From Microbacterium esteraromaticum (GTDB lineage: Bacteria; Actinomycetota; Actinomycetes; Actinomycetales; Microbacteriaceae), in contig NZ_JAFBBS010000001.1 in assembly GCF_016907315.1 (NCBI RefSeq), positions 3,162,001 to 3,226,000 of the forward strand: 64,000 bases of DNA, in the 5' to 3' direction. How positions within the stretch are numbered: the stretch's first letter is position 1; every line of letters starts with the position of its first letter. The translations under genes were made by a program, and so were the position numbers. Below are positions 26,254 to 35,639 of this stretch, piece after piece. The notes under the pieces were generated by a model, which ran no database searches, had not been told where the DNA came from, and saw only the letters and a program-made list of their open reading frames with translations.

Positions 26254-26604
26254 TCAGCGGGTCTGAGCCTTGATCGCGGCGACGTGCTCGCTGCGACGCG
26301 CGACGATGTGCTCCTGATATTCGGGATGCTTGGGCAGCCACGCCACGACGTACGGACAGACCGGAACGATGCGCTTGCCCGCGGCGATCACGTCATCGAC
26401 GACCGCCCGCACGAGCTTCGACGCGAGGCCCTGCCCGGCGTACTCGTCGGAGACGCCGGTGTGGAAGAGCACCCGCTCGTCACCGACGTCGACGTACGAC
26501 TCCTCGCCGATCTCCTTCGCGGCAATGCCGTCGTCGCCGTGGTCGACCAGCACGTATCGCGATTCGCCGGGCACATCGCGCACCTCGAAGCGCTCATCGG
26601 TCAT
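26254..26604 (-). CDS. Small GNAT N-acetyltransferase, YjdJ-type
   Basis: This 116-aa protein matches the short GCN5-related domain of the YjdJ/DUF type: FHTGVSDEYAGQGLASKLVR is the acetyl-CoA pyrophosphate loop and PVCPYVVAWLPKHPEY the conserved C-terminal motif. The ATG overlaps the stop of the preceding AhpD-like gene (ATGA), so translation is coupled. The human homologue binds CoA weakly; the physiological substrate is unknown. Confidence 0.88.
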   Translation of the reverse strand: MTDERFEVRDVPGESRYVLVDHGDDGIAAKEIGEESYVDVGDERVLFHTGVSDEYAGQGLASKLVRAVVDDVIAAGKRIVPVCPYVVAWLPKHPEYQEHIVARRSEHVAAIKAQTR

Positions 26605-27074
26605 GACAGCACCTTTCCGTCGTCGCCTCGCGGACGCACCGGGTGCTCGCTGAGGATCGAGATCCTGTTGAACATGTTGATGGTCAGAGCGACCCATTCG
26701 GCGGCCGCGAACGTCTGATCTCCGAGCACGGCGCGCGCACCAGACAGGTCGGCCTTCGACTCCTCCGTGAGGGGCATGCGGGTGGACGCCTCGGCGATGG
26801 CCAGCACGGCGGCCTCGCGCTCGGTGTACAGCGAGGTCTCACGCCATGCGGGGAGCAGATCGAGCTTCTGCTGGCTGATCCCGGCGCCGCGGGCCTCTCG
26901 AGAGTGCAGGTCGAGGCAGAACGCGCATGCGTTGATCTGCGACGCGCGCACCTTGATGTACTCGCTCTCCTGCACGGTCAGACCGCTGCGCTCGGCCTCG
27001 CTCGCCACGGCGCGCGAATATTCGCCGGCGGCCTTCCAGACGTCGGGAGCGGACTTGTCGAGATAGGGGCGCAT
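26601..27074 (-). CDS. Carboxymuconolactone decarboxylase / AhpD-like peroxidase family protein
   Basis: The 157-aa helical protein has the AhpD core with [19 protein letters not shown], where the CxxC pair and the histidine make up the peroxidatic site and its proton relay. [20 protein letters not shown] is the conserved helix before it. Such proteins reduce organic peroxides or couple to other antioxidant enzymes. First gene of a coupled run with the small GNAT and DUF1304 genes; msrA, another oxidative-repair gene, is divergent from it. Confidence 0.9.
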   Translation of the reverse strand: MRPYLDKSAPDVWKAAGEYSRAVASEAERSGLTVQESEYIKVRASQINACAFCLDLHSREARGAGISQQKLDLLPAWRETSLYTEREAAVLAIAEASTRMPLTEESKADLSGARAVLGDQTFAAAEWVALTINMFNRISILSEHPVRPRGDDGKVLS

Positions 27075-27240
27075 TTCTCTCCTCGGATGCCGAGATCGGC
27101 CTATGTGCGGCTGTCAGCACCAACCTAGACGCTGTGTCCGGCATTCCCCGGCAGCCGATGCCGAGACCGGCCCTTCACGTGCCCGACGGATGCAGAATGG
27201 AAGACCCGGGCATCCGGACACGAGTCAAGAGGAGACGAAC

Positions 27241-27798
27241 ATGACCAGCGGAACCAGCGACACCGGACAGATCACCCGCCGCGACGGCGCGGAGACGGCC
27301 GTGCTCGCGGGAGGCTGCTTCTGGGGCATGGAGGATCTCGTCCGTCGTCAGCCGGGCGTCCTGGCCACGCGCGTCGGATACACCGGCGGCGAGAACGACC
27401 ACGCGACCTACCGCAACCACCCCGGGCACGCCGAAGCGCTCGAGATCGTCTTCGATCCCGCGCAGACGACCTACCGCGACATCCTGGCCTTCTTCTTCCA
27501 GATCCACGATCCGTCGACTCTGAACCGACAGGGTAACGACATCGGGACCAGCTACCGCTCGGCGATCTTCCCGCTCGACGCCGAGCAGGAGCGCATCGCG
27601 CGCGAGACCATCGCGGACGTCGACGCCTCTGGTCTCTGGCCGGCTCCGGCCGTCACGACGATCGAGGAAGCCGGGCCGTTCTGGGAGGCGGAGCCCGAGC
27701 ACCAGGACTACCTCGTTCGCTACCCGAACGGCTACACCTGCCACTTCCCGCGTGCCGGCTGGGTGCTGCCACGTCGCGAGGCCGACGCGACCGCCTGA
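27241..27798 (+). CDS. msrA: Peptide-methionine (S)-S-oxide reductase
   Basis: MsrA reduces the S form of methionine sulfoxide in proteins and free methionine in the cytoplasm, using thioredoxin. The 185-aa product has [10 protein letters not shown] with catalytic C26, [20 protein letters not shown], and [31 protein letters not shown] is a second family block. AAGAGGAG lies just before ATG 27241. It is divergent from the AhpD-like operon, so the locus is an oxidative-damage cluster. Confidence 0.95.
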   Translation: MTSGTSDTGQITRRDGAETAVLAGGCFWGMEDLVRRQPGVLATRVGYTGGENDHATYRNHPGHAEALEIVFDPAQTTYRDILAFFFQIHDPSTLNRQGNDIGTSYRSAIFPLDAEQERIARETIADVDASGLWPAPAVTTIEEAGPFWEAEPEHQDYLVRYPNGYTCHFPRAGWVLPRREADATA

Positions 27799-27888
27799 CG
27801 CCGCGGCGCCCGCGCCTCGCGTATCGGTCGGTCTACGCGGGTGTCAAGGCTGGTGCACCCTCGTCTTCCGGCCCATACGGTCGGTGTC

Positions 27889-29229
27889 ATGGACACCGCT
27901 GAGAATCCTCCCCGCCTTCGCCGAGCGATCAGCGGACCCATGCTCTTCGCCTTCATCCTCGGCGACGTGCTGGGAGCGGGTATCTACGCACTGATGGGCG
28001 TGCTCTCGGAGAGCGCGGGCGGCATGCTCTGGGCTCCGCTCGTCGTGGCTCTGCTCCTCGCGCTGCTCACTGCGGGGTCGTACGCGGAGCTGGTGACCAA
28101 GTACCCGCGCGCAGGAGGAGCAGCGGTGTTCGCCGAACGGGCGTTCCACAGCCCGCTGCTGTCGTTCCTGGTCGGGTTCAGCATGCTGGCGGCGGGTGTC
28201 GTCAGCGCGGCAGGGCTCGCGATCGCGTTCTCGGGTGATTACCTGGCGACCTTCATCGACGTGCCTGTCATCCCGGCCGCCATGGTGTTCCTCGTGCTCA
28301 TCGGGCTGCTCAACGCCCGGGGCATCCGCGAATCGATGGGCACCAATCTCGTGATGACGGCGATCGAGCTCTCCGGGCTGGTGATCGTCATCGTCGTCGT
28401 CGCGCTGTTCGTCGGCGGCGGCGGGGGAGACCTGGGCCGCGCGACGCAGCTTCCGGACGGCGTCGGAGTCGCGGGCGCCGTGCTCGGCGGTGCGATCGTC
28501 GCGTACTACTCGTTCGTCGGCTTCGAGACCTCGGCGAACGTGATCGAAGAGGTGAGGCGGCCCAGCCGGGTGTACCCGCGGGCGCTGTTCGGCGCGCTGA
28601 TCACCGCAGGCATCGTGTACGTGCTGGTCGGTGTCGCGAGCGCCGCGGCGCTGCCGAGCGACGAGCTGCAGGCTTCCTCCGGACCTCTGCTCGCCGTCGT
28701 CGAGGCCACGGGGATGAGCGTGCCGTCGTGGCTGTTCAGCCTCATCGCGCTGATCGCCGTCGCCAACGGCGCGCTGCTCACCATGATCATGGCCAGCAGG
28801 CTCGCGTTCGGCATGGCCGAGCAGGGACTGCTGCCGTCGCCCCTGGGCCGAGTGCTGCCGAACCGGCGCACGCCGTGGGTGGCGATCGCATCGACCACGG
28901 TGGTGGCTATGCTGCTCACGCTCGTCGGTGATCTCGCCACCCTCGCGGAGACCGTCGTGCTTCTGCTGCTCCTCGTCTTCATCAGCGCGAACGTGTCGGT
29001 GCTGGTGCTGCGGCGCCAGCGCGTGGAGCACGAGCACTTCCGGGTGTGGACCTTCGTTCCCGTGCTCGGGGTGATCTCCTGCGTGGTGCTGCTGACCCAG
29101 CAGCGGCCGATCGTGTGGCTGTTCGCCGCGATCCTGCTGGCCGTCGGAGTGGTCCTGTGGCTCACGACACGGCGGTTCGCCGGGCAGCCGGTGGCCGATC
29201 GTGTCGACGAGAGTCCTGCCGCGGTCTGA
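27889..29229 (+). CDS. APC-family amino acid permease
   Basis: The 446-aa transporter has about 12 helices of the amino acid-polyamine-organocation fold. GDVLGAGIYALMGVLSESAG is the unwound helix 1 with the substrate-binding G-x-G motif, and FVGFETSANVIEEVRRPSR is the conserved loop after helix 6. ATG 27889 is preferred since TACGGT (27876-27881) sits 7 nt upstream, the leaderless spacing. It lies next to an Lrp regulator and a sulfur amino acid enzyme, so uptake of an amino acid is plausible. Substrate unknown. Confidence 0.87.
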   Translation: MDTAENPPRLRRAISGPMLFAFILGDVLGAGIYALMGVLSESAGGMLWAPLVVALLLALLTAGSYAELVTKYPRAGGAAVFAERAFHSPLLSFLVGFSMLAAGVVSAAGLAIAFSGDYLATFIDVPVIPAAMVFLVLIGLLNARGIRESMGTNLVMTAIELSGLVIVIVVVALFVGGGGGDLGRATQLPDGVGVAGAVLGGAIVAYYSFVGFETSANVIEEVRRPSRVYPRALFGALITAGIVYVLVGVASAAALPSDELQASSGPLLAVVEATGMSVPSWLFSLIALIAVANGALLTMIMASRLAFGMAEQGLLPSPLGRVLPNRRTPWVAIASTTVVAMLLTLVGDLATLAETVVLLLLLVFISANVSVLVLRRQRVEHEHFRVWTFVPVLGVISCVVLLTQQRPIVWLFAAILLAVGVVLWLTTRRFAGQPVADRVDESPAAV

Positions 29230-29232
29230 CCC

Positions 29233-29712
29233 TCAGCGCCGGGGTACGACGCCCGCGCCCTCGCGCAGCTCGAACACCAGCTGCGTCTCGGTGGCCCGGA
29301 CGATGTCGTGCACGGTGATGCGTTCGAGCACGATGTCGCGCAGGGCCGCGGCATCGGCGACGGCGACGTGCACGAGGAAGTCGTCTGCGCCGGCGATGTG
29401 GAAGACCTGGAGCACGCCGGGTGTCGCCGCGAGGGAGTCGAACAGCGTCTCGACGCCGTCCTTGCTGTGGTTTCCGAGCCGCACGCGGATCACGGCCTGC
29501 ACCGCGGCGCCCACGGCGGCCGGGTCGATCTCGACGCGCGGACCGGTGACGACACCCCGGCTGCGCAGGGTGCGCAGCCGGAAGGCGCAGGTGGACGCCG
29601 GGATGCCCAGCGTATGAGCGAGATCCTTGATCGGCGCCTGTGGATCGTCGATCAATGCTCCGAGGATGCGCAGATCGAGCTCATCGATGGCTCCTTGCTG
29701 TGCTGCAGCCAA
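29233..29712 (-). CDS. Lrp/AsnC family transcriptional regulator
   Basis: The 159-aa protein has an N-terminal winged helix-turn-helix (LDLRILGALIDDPQAPIKDL, then LGIPASTCAFRLRTL) and a C-terminal RAM/AsnC ligand domain (about residues 75-150). Lrp proteins sense amino acids and form octamers. It is divergent from a trans-sulfuration enzyme gene with a 113-bp gap holding the perfect dyad TTGTTC-N3-GAACAA, so local control of that gene and itself is likely. Its stop is 3 nt from the stop of the APC permease. Confidence 0.92.
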   Translation of the reverse strand: MAAAQQGAIDELDLRILGALIDDPQAPIKDLAHTLGIPASTCAFRLRTLRSRGVVTGPRVEIDPAAVGAAVQAVIRVRLGNHSKDGVETLFDSLAATPGVLQVFHIAGADDFLVHVAVADAAALRDIVLERITVHDIVRATETQLVFELREGAGVVPRR

Positions 29713-29738
29713 TTTGCGCTCCCCAGATCGATGACGTG

Positions 29739-29753
29739 TTGTTCTTGGAACAA
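29739..29753. promoter_or_regulatory. Candidate Lrp operator
   Basis: TTGTTCTTGGAACAA is a perfect 6-bp dyad with a 3-bp centre, 27 bp from the regulator start and 73 bp from the divergent enzyme start. The 15-bp length and position fit Lrp/AsnC binding sites. Confidence 0.55.
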
Positions 29754-29825
29754 GCTACGCCCGATGCTTCGCTTCTCGCGACAATCAGGGTGGACGCGGA
29801 TGAGCGAGGAGAGCAGGATCAAGGC

Positions 29826-31016
29826 ATGTCCGACATGCCGCTGCACCCCGACACCGTCGCCGTTCACGCCGGTCGCGCCGACTTCGGCGCTCTCGGCGTC
29901 CACGCCGCCCCCATCGACCTCTCCTCGACCAACCCGCTGCCGGACATCCTGCACGGCGGCGACTCGTACGAGTCGATGGCGACGGGCGGGCATCCGCTTC
30001 CCGGGGGCGGCAACGTCTACGCGCGGCTCTGGAATCCGACTGTCGCCCGCTTCGAGGAGGCGTTGTCCGAGCTCGAGCATTCCGAGGCGTCGGTCGCCTT
30101 CGGCTCGGGGATGGCCGCGATGACGGCCGCGATCCTCGCGCACACCACGGCGGTGGGCAAGCGGCACATCGTCGCCGTGCGCCCGCTGTACGGCGGCACC
30201 GACCACCTGCTGGACTCGGGCCTTCTCGGTACCGAGGTCACGTTCTGTCACGAGCACGAGGTGGCCGGAAGCATCCGCATCGACACCGGCATGATCGTGC
30301 TCGAGACGCCGGCGAACCCTACGCTCGACCTCGTCGACATCGCCGCGGTCGTGGCGCAGTCCGCTGGCATCCCCGTGCTCGTCGACAATACTTTCGCCAC
30401 ACCCCTGCTGCAGAACCCGCTCGACCTCGGGGCGGCGATGTCGCTGCACAGCGCGACCAAGTACATCGGCGGCCACGGTGACGTGGTCGCCGGCGTGATC
30501 TCGTGCAGCGAGCAGACCGCAGAGGCACTTCGCCGCGTACGCGCCATCACGGGCGCCCTGCTCCACCCCCTCGGGGCCTACCTTCTGCACCGCGGTCTTG
30601 CGACACTGCCGATGCGGATCCACGCTCAGCAGTCGTCGGCCCGCACCCTCGCGCGCGCCCTCCAGCGCAATCCGGCCGTCAGCGAGGTCCTGTACCCCGA
30701 GTTCGCAGACGAGCGCGGGCTGATCGGCCGGCAGATGAGAGGCGGGGGGGCGATGATCGCCATCAGGCTCGCCGGTGGGTACTCGGCGGCCGAGGCGCTC
30801 ACGGGTGCTGTGCGCCTCTTCACGCACGCGGTGTCGCTCGGCGGCGTCGACTCGCTGATCCAGCATCCCGCCGCCCTCACTCACCGCCCCGTCGCACCGG
30901 ATGCGCGGCCTGGTGCCGACATCGTGCGCCTGTCGATCGGTCTCGAGAGCGTCGACGATCTGCAGGCCGACCTCGAGCAGGCTCTCGCGAAGGTGCCGGT
31001 GTCGGCCTCGGCATGA
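29826..31016 (+). CDS. Cys/Met metabolism PLP-dependent enzyme (trans-sulfuration family)
   Basis: The 396-aa fold type I enzyme resembles cystathionine gamma-synthase/lyase and methionine gamma-lyase. YARLWNPTVARFEEALSELE and SVAFGSGMAAMTAAIL bind the cofactor phosphate, VDNTFATPLLQNPLDLGA contains the PLP-ring aspartate, and the Schiff-base lysine is in LHSATKYIGGHGDVVAG. The PLYGGT segment has glycine where methionine gamma-lyases have cysteine, so a lyase of methionine is less likely than another family member. Start ATG 29826; divergent Lrp-type regulator. Exact reaction unresolved. Confidence 0.85.
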   Translation: MSDMPLHPDTVAVHAGRADFGALGVHAAPIDLSSTNPLPDILHGGDSYESMATGGHPLPGGGNVYARLWNPTVARFEEALSELEHSEASVAFGSGMAAMTAAILAHTTAVGKRHIVAVRPLYGGTDHLLDSGLLGTEVTFCHEHEVAGSIRIDTGMIVLETPANPTLDLVDIAAVVAQSAGIPVLVDNTFATPLLQNPLDLGAAMSLHSATKYIGGHGDVVAGVISCSEQTAEALRRVRAITGALLHPLGAYLLHRGLATLPMRIHAQQSSARTLARALQRNPAVSEVLYPEFADERGLIGRQMRGGGAMIAIRLAGGYSAAEALTGAVRLFTHAVSLGGVDSLIQHPAALTHRPVAPDARPGADIVRLSIGLESVDDLQADLEQALAKVPVSASA

Positions 31017-31043
31017 ACAGGCACGGCATGACACGATGGTGTG

Positions 31044-33545
31044 ATGAGCTCCGCCAACCTCACCAAGGATGAGACCGCCCGTCGCGCCGCGTCGATCACG
31101 CTGCATGAGGTGCGCGTCGAACTCGACCTCGCCGGTGCCCCCGAGCGTGCGCGGACGGGTTTCCCCACTGCGACCACGCTGACCTTCGACGCGACGGAGT
31201 CGGCGACCTGGCTGGACTTCATCGGCGAGTCGGTCGACTCCGTCACCGTCGACGGCGAGGCGCGCGACGTGCAGTGGGACGGCGCGCGCATCCTGATCGA
31301 CGGACTGGGCGGCTCGCACGTGGTCCGGGTGGAGGGCATCGCCGCCTACAGCCGCTCGGGTGAGGGCATGCACCGCTTCCACGACCCGGTCGACGGAGAG
31401 ACCTACCTGTACACGCAGTACGAGCCGGCGGACTCGCGCAGGGTCATGGCCTGTTTCGAGCAGCCTGATCTGAAGGCGGCTTACACGTTCGAGGTCACCG
31501 CGCCTGCGGGCTGGCACGTGCTGTCGAACCAGTCGCCTGCGCACGTGACCCCCGGCATCGGTGTGCAGACGGTCGAGTTCGCCCCGACCCTGCCCATCTC
31601 CAGCTTCATCACTTCGGTCGCCGCTGGTCCCTACGCCCGTATCGACGGGGAGTGGACGCGAGACGACCAGCGGATCGAGCTCGGTGTGCTGTGTCGCGCA
31701 TCGCTCGCAGAGCACCTCGAGGCCGACGAGATCCTCGAGGTGACCCGTCAGGGACTCGACTTCTTCACCGACGCGTTCGCGTACCCGTACCCCTGGGGGA
31801 AGTACGACCAGATCTTCGTTCCCGAGTACAACCTCGGCGCGATGGAGAATCCCGGGCTCGTCACCTTCACCGAGTCCTACATCAACCGCGGCGCGGCGAC
31901 CGATGCTCAGCGTGGCGGTCGTGCGAACACGATCCTGCATGAGATGGCGCACATGTGGTTCGGTGACCTCGTCACGATGCGGTGGTGGGACGACCTCTGG
32001 CTGAAGGAGTCGTTCGCCGACTACATGGGCACCCATGCGTCGGCAGCAGCGACTCGCTTCACCGACGCCTGGGCGCGTTTCGCAAACAGCCGCAAGACCT
32101 GGGCGTACCGGCAGGACCAGCTGCCCACCACGCACCCGATCGTCGCCGACATCCCCGACCTCGAGGCCGCCAAGCTGAACTTCGACGGGATCACCTACGC
32201 CAAGGGCGCCTCGGTGCTCAAGCAGCTGGTCGCCTTCGTCGGCGAAGACGCCTTCTTCGAAGGAGCCCGTCGCTACTTCGTCGCGCACGCGTTCGGAAAC
32301 ACGACCCTTGGGGACCTGCTCGACCAGCTCGAAGCCGCCTCCGATCAGCCGCTGCGCGACTGGTCGCGTTCGTGGCTCGAGACCAGCGGCGTGTCCGCGC
32401 TCTGGATCGAGACGGATGCTGAGGGTCGTCGCGTCATCGTGCAGGACAGCGGCGAGGTCGCACCTCGCCCGCACCGCCTGCGCGTCGGGCTCTACGACTC
32501 GGTGGAGGGCGCGCTCGCACTGCGCGAGCGGATCGAGCTGACGGTCGACCAGGAGCGCACCGAGGTGGAGATCCCGGATGCCGATCTGATCCTGCTCAAC
32601 GACGAGGATCTCACCTACGCGAAGGTGCGACTCGATGAGCGCTCGTTGAACACGGTCGCCGCGTCACTGTCGACCCTGTCGGACGAGCTCGCTCGCGGGC
32701 TCATCTGGTCGTCGCTCTGGAACGCGACCCGTGACGGTGAGCTCGCCGCCACCCGCTACCTCGACATCGTCCGCTCGCACGCTCCGGCGGAGTCCAACGT
32801 GGGTCTGCTGAGCGCGACACTTCTCAATGCAGCGTTCGCGATCGGCCACTACGTCACAGACGATGATCGCGCGGAGCAGCGCCGCGCCTGGGTCGACTCC
32901 ACCTGGTCGGCGCTCCAGGCCGCCGATTCGGGCAGCGATGCGCAGCTGGCGTGGGCGCGCGCGTTCGCCGCCGCGTCGTCGTTCGACGACTCCCGTGCCG
33001 CCGACGTCCGCGCCATCCTCGACGGCGACGCACCGCAGGGGCTGCCCATGGACGCCGACCTTCGTTGGCTGCTGCTGACCGCTCTCGCCTCGACCGGGCA
33101 CGCCGACGCGGAGACGATCGCCGCAGAGCGCACCGCTGACGACACGGCGGCCGGCCGCACGGCAGAGATCAGGGCCCTGGCATCCCGGCCCGATGCATCG
33201 ACGCGTGCGGCAGCGTGGGAGGCGGCGTGGAACGATCTCAGCCTGAGCAACGACCACCTCGACGCGACGATCGGCGGCTTCCGCGCCGGCGGTCGCCGTG
33301 ACCTCATCGACGGCTTCGACACGGAGTACTTCACGCGTATCCGCGACGCCTGGTCCGAGCGCAGCATCGAGCTGGCGCAGCGGCTCGTGCTGGGGCTGTT
33401 CCCCGCCACCGACAGCACCGAGGCGGTGGATGCGTGGCTCGAGCAGAACGTCGATGCTCCGGGCGCGCTGCGCCGGCTGGTGATCGAGTCGCGGGACGAC
33501 CTCGCCCGGGACCTGCGGGTGAGGGCGGCGCAGCCCGGTCTCTGA
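31044..33545 (+). CDS. pepN: Aminopeptidase N (M1 family)
   Basis: The 833-aa zinc peptidase removes N-terminal residues from peptides in the cytoplasm. It has the substrate-binding LGAMENPG, the zinc site ILHEMAHMWFGDLVTMRWW with the third ligand in LKESFADYMG, and the actinobacterial/streptomycete-type N-terminus LTKDETARRAASITLHEVRV. The C-terminal 400 residues are the helical ERAP1-like domain. GTG 31041 and ATG 31044 are adjacent; the hexamer CACGAT ends 6 nt before the ATG, so ATG with a leaderless transcript is favoured. Confidence 0.94.
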   Translation: MSSANLTKDETARRAASITLHEVRVELDLAGAPERARTGFPTATTLTFDATESATWLDFIGESVDSVTVDGEARDVQWDGARILIDGLGGSHVVRVEGIAAYSRSGEGMHRFHDPVDGETYLYTQYEPADSRRVMACFEQPDLKAAYTFEVTAPAGWHVLSNQSPAHVTPGIGVQTVEFAPTLPISSFITSVAAGPYARIDGEWTRDDQRIELGVLCRASLAEHLEADEILEVTRQGLDFFTDAFAYPYPWGKYDQIFVPEYNLGAMENPGLVTFTESYINRGAATDAQRGGRANTILHEMAHMWFGDLVTMRWWDDLWLKESFADYMGTHASAAATRFTDAWARFANSRKTWAYRQDQLPTTHPIVADIPDLEAAKLNFDGITYAKGASVLKQLVAFVGEDAFFEGARRYFVAHAFGNTTLGDLLDQLEAASDQPLRDWSRSWLETSGVSALWIETDAEGRRVIVQDSGEVAPRPHRLRVGLYDSVEGALALRERIELTVDQERTEVEIPDADLILLNDEDLTYAKVRLDERSLNTVAASLSTLSDELARGLIWSSLWNATRDGELAATRYLDIVRSHAPAESNVGLLSATLLNAAFAIGHYVTDDDRAEQRRAWVDSTWSALQAADSGSDAQLAWARAFAAASSFDDSRAADVRAILDGDAPQGLPMDADLRWLLLTALASTGHADAETIAAERTADDTAAGRTAEIRALASRPDASTRAAAWEAAWNDLSLSNDHLDATIGGFRAGGRRDLIDGFDTEYFTRIRDAWSERSIELAQRLVLGLFPATDSTEAVDAWLEQNVDAPGALRRLVIESRDDLARDLRVRAAQPGL

Positions 33546-33578
33546 GGCTGCGGGTGCTCCGAGCCCGCCTCTCCGGCG

Positions 33579-34217
33579 TCAGACGTCGAGGCTCTGTGCC
33601 GGCTCGAGTTCGAAGAACGTCCCGCCGCCCTGCTCGGTGGCCCACTGCAGACGCTGACGGTGCATCGTCCGGCCGATGGTCGACAGTGTCATGTCGTGGG
33701 TGCCGAAGCAGCGCCGGGGCGCGACCGCCAGGACGAAGTCCATCGCCTCGCCGATCTTGAGCCAGGGAGCACCGAGCGGCGCGGCGAGGGTTCTCACATC
33801 GACTCCCTCCGGTACCGCGTACGAGTCTCCGGGGTAGTACAGCTCGTCGTTCACGAGCACCCCGAGGTTCTGGATCTCGGGGAGGCTCTCGTGGATGACC
33901 GCGTGCCGGCCGCCGAAGAAGCGCAGAGAGAACCCGCCGATCATGACCTCGTCACCCGGCGCGACGACGGTGATCTCGTGGTCGGTCGCCGCAGCCGCCA
34001 CTCCGACGGTGCTGAGGATCGGCGTGCCAGGCGCCGCGCGCAGGATGCGATCGAGATGTGACGCGGTCCAGTGATCCGGGTGCTCATGCGTGATGACGAC
34101 CGCCACGACATCGCCGAGCTCGTCGAGGGGAGTGGTGAACGAACCCGGATCGATGATCAGGCTTCTTCCCGCCTCGTCGACTCGCAGAGCGGCGTGCTCG
34201 TACTTCGTGATTCGCAT
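33579..34217 (-). CDS. MBL-fold metallo-hydrolase (UlaG-like)
   Basis: This 212-aa metallo-beta-lactamase fold protein carries the metal motif THEHPDHWTA (HxHxDH-like), an early SLIIDPGSF and the later YPGDSYAVPEG and CFGTHDM. The family includes lactonases and RNA- or nucleotide-processing hydrolases, and no specific substrate can be named. The start MRITKYEHAALRVDE at 34217 was chosen over an in-frame ATG eight codons upstream because homology begins here. It converges on pepN. Confidence 0.85.
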   Translation of the reverse strand: MRITKYEHAALRVDEAGRSLIIDPGSFTTPLDELGDVVAVVITHEHPDHWTASHLDRILRAAPGTPILSTVGVAAAATDHEITVVAPGDEVMIGGFSLRFFGGRHAVIHESLPEIQNLGVLVNDELYYPGDSYAVPEGVDVRTLAAPLGAPWLKIGEAMDFVLAVAPRRCFGTHDMTLSTIGRTMHRQRLQWATEQGGGTFFELEPAQSLDV

Positions 34218-34364
34218 GACGGAAGTCAACCGGCCGGGCATCCATCAGGCAAACCGGTTGACGCGACACGCCCGTGATGCATAGTCGGATCGCGGGATTT
34301 GGTCCTGTGGTGAGGGGCATGACAGACTTCTACGGTTGCCACAACGGCCTTCACGGGCCGAGAC

Positions 34365-34437
34365 GGCCCCATCGTATAGCGGCCTAGTACGCCGCCCTCT
34401 CACGGCGGTAACGCGGGTTCGAATCCCGCTGGGGTCA
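34365..34437 (+). tRNA. tRNA-Glu (anticodon CTC), first copy
   Basis: A 73-nt cloverleaf with acceptor arms GGCCCCA and TGGGGTC, anticodon stem CCGCC/GGCGG around CTCTCAC (anticodon CTC at 34399-34401), TpsiC GGTTCGAATCC and discriminator A. TTGGTC (34299) and CAGACT (34323) spaced by 18 bp are a likely promoter. Identical to the copy at 35640. Confidence 0.96.
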
Positions 34438-34446
34438 CAGCGACAC

Positions 34447-34478
34447 AGAAGGCCCTCCGAGTGATCGGAGGGCCTTCT
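34447..34478 (+). terminator. Terminator after first tRNA-Glu
   Basis: A perfect 14-bp stem (AGAAGGCCCTCCGA with its complement) and 4-nt GTGA loop lies 9 nt after the tRNA. The same stem core recurs after the second tRNA-Glu. Confidence 0.85.
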
Positions 34479-34539
34479 GCCGTTGTGGCCCATGTGCATT
34501 CACGGGAATGAATCTTTGGATGCCGCGGTTGCTGACGTC

Positions 34540-35565
34540 ATGACTGACATCGAGTTCGGCCTCGACACCTTCGGTGGCGTGACGTCCGACCCAGAGGGCA
34601 ACCCCGTTCCGCATCCGCAGGTGATCCGGGACATCGTCGATCAGGCTGTGCTGGCCGACAGCATCGGACTGGACTTCTTCGGCGTCGGAGAGCACCACCG
34701 CCCGGACTTCGCGGTGTCGAGTCCCGAGATGGTGCTCGCCGCCATCGCCTCCCGCACTGATCGAATCCGTCTGGGTTCGGCTGTCACCGTGCTGAGCTCT
34801 GACGACCCAGTGCGGGTCTTCGAGCGCTTCTCGACGCTCGATGCCGTCTCGAACGGGCGCGCCGAGATCGTCGCAGGACGCGGATCGTTCATCGAGTCGT
34901 TCCCGCTCTTCGGATTCGATCTGCGTCGCTACGAGGAGCTGTTCGAAGAGCGGCTCGACCTGCTCTCGCAGCTGCTGACCGAGCAGCCGGTCACCTGGCA
35001 GGGCAGCACGCGGTCGGCGCTGAAGGACCAGCGCGTCTTCCCGACCACCGAGAACGGCATCCGCACCTGGGTGGGCGTCGGCGGCAGCCCCGACTCGGTG
35101 ATCCGCACGGCACGGTACAACTTCGGGCTCTTCCTCGCGATCATCGGAGGGCCCGCCACCCGCTTCGCGCCGTACGTCGATCTGTTCGAACGCGCACAGG
35201 ACCAGTTCGGCGTGGAGCGCAAGCCGATCGCCGTGCACTCTCCGGGCCTCGTCGCCGAGACCGACGAGCAGGCGCGCGCCTTGACGCATGACGGCTGGCT
35301 CGCCATGCGGACGCGGATGGGAGAGGAGCGCGGCTGGGGTCCGCCTGCGGTCGGCGACTTCGAACGCGAGATCGACGGCGGCGCGCTGTACATCGGCTCG
35401 CCCGAGACCGTCGCTCGCAAGATCGCAGCGACCTTGAAGACGCTTCGGATCGATCGCTTCGACCTGAAGTACGACCAGTCGAAGATCGGCCATGGGGCGA
35501 TGATGGACTCGATCAGACTCTACGGCGAGAAGGTCGTGCCGATGGTCAAGGACATGATCGCCTGA
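34540..35565 (+). CDS. LLM class (luciferase-like) flavin-dependent oxidoreductase
   Basis: The 341-aa TIM-barrel protein belongs to the bacterial luciferase-like monooxygenases. FGVGEHHRPDFAVSSPEMVL and TDRIRLGSAVTVLSSDDPVR lie on the flavin side, and GRAEIVAGRGSFIESFPLFG and the C-terminal YIGSPETVARKIAATLKT are family blocks. It would use FMNH2 or F420H2 on an unknown substrate. ATG 34540 is the homologous start. It sits alone between two identical tRNA-Glu genes, each with its own terminator, so it has been placed inside a tRNA duplication or the duplication arose around it. Confidence 0.88.
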   Translation: MTDIEFGLDTFGGVTSDPEGNPVPHPQVIRDIVDQAVLADSIGLDFFGVGEHHRPDFAVSSPEMVLAAIASRTDRIRLGSAVTVLSSDDPVRVFERFSTLDAVSNGRAEIVAGRGSFIESFPLFGFDLRRYEELFEERLDLLSQLLTEQPVTWQGSTRSALKDQRVFPTTENGIRTWVGVGGSPDSVIRTARYNFGLFLAIIGGPATRFAPYVDLFERAQDQFGVERKPIAVHSPGLVAETDEQARALTHDGWLAMRTRMGEERGWGPPAVGDFEREIDGGALYIGSPETVARKIAATLKTLRIDRFDLKYDQSKIGHGAMMDSIRLYGEKVVPMVKDMIA

Positions 35566-35592
35566 CGAGCGCCACACGGTGGGCGCCTCGAT

Positions 35593-35622
35593 TTGGCGGG
35601 GCACGAATCGTCATGGCATACT
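35593..35622 (+). promoter_or_regulatory. Promoter of second tRNA-Glu
   Basis: TTGGCG (35593-35598), an 18-bp spacer and CATACT (35617-35622) precede the tRNA by 17 nt. The first tRNA-Glu copy has the related pair TTGGTC/CAGACT at the same spacing. Confidence 0.6.
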
Positions 35623-35639
35623 TGAACGGTTGCAGTGAC

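Noticed and set aside
31041-31043. GTG as pepN start
   Set aside because: The ATG directly after it has the 6-nt spacing from the putative -10 that other leaderless genes in this window show.
29652-32474. 940-codon open frame on the minus strand opposite the trans-sulfuration gene and pepN
   Set aside because: It mirrors two well-supported genes, has no start signal or recognisable domain, and arises from GC-rich codon bias.
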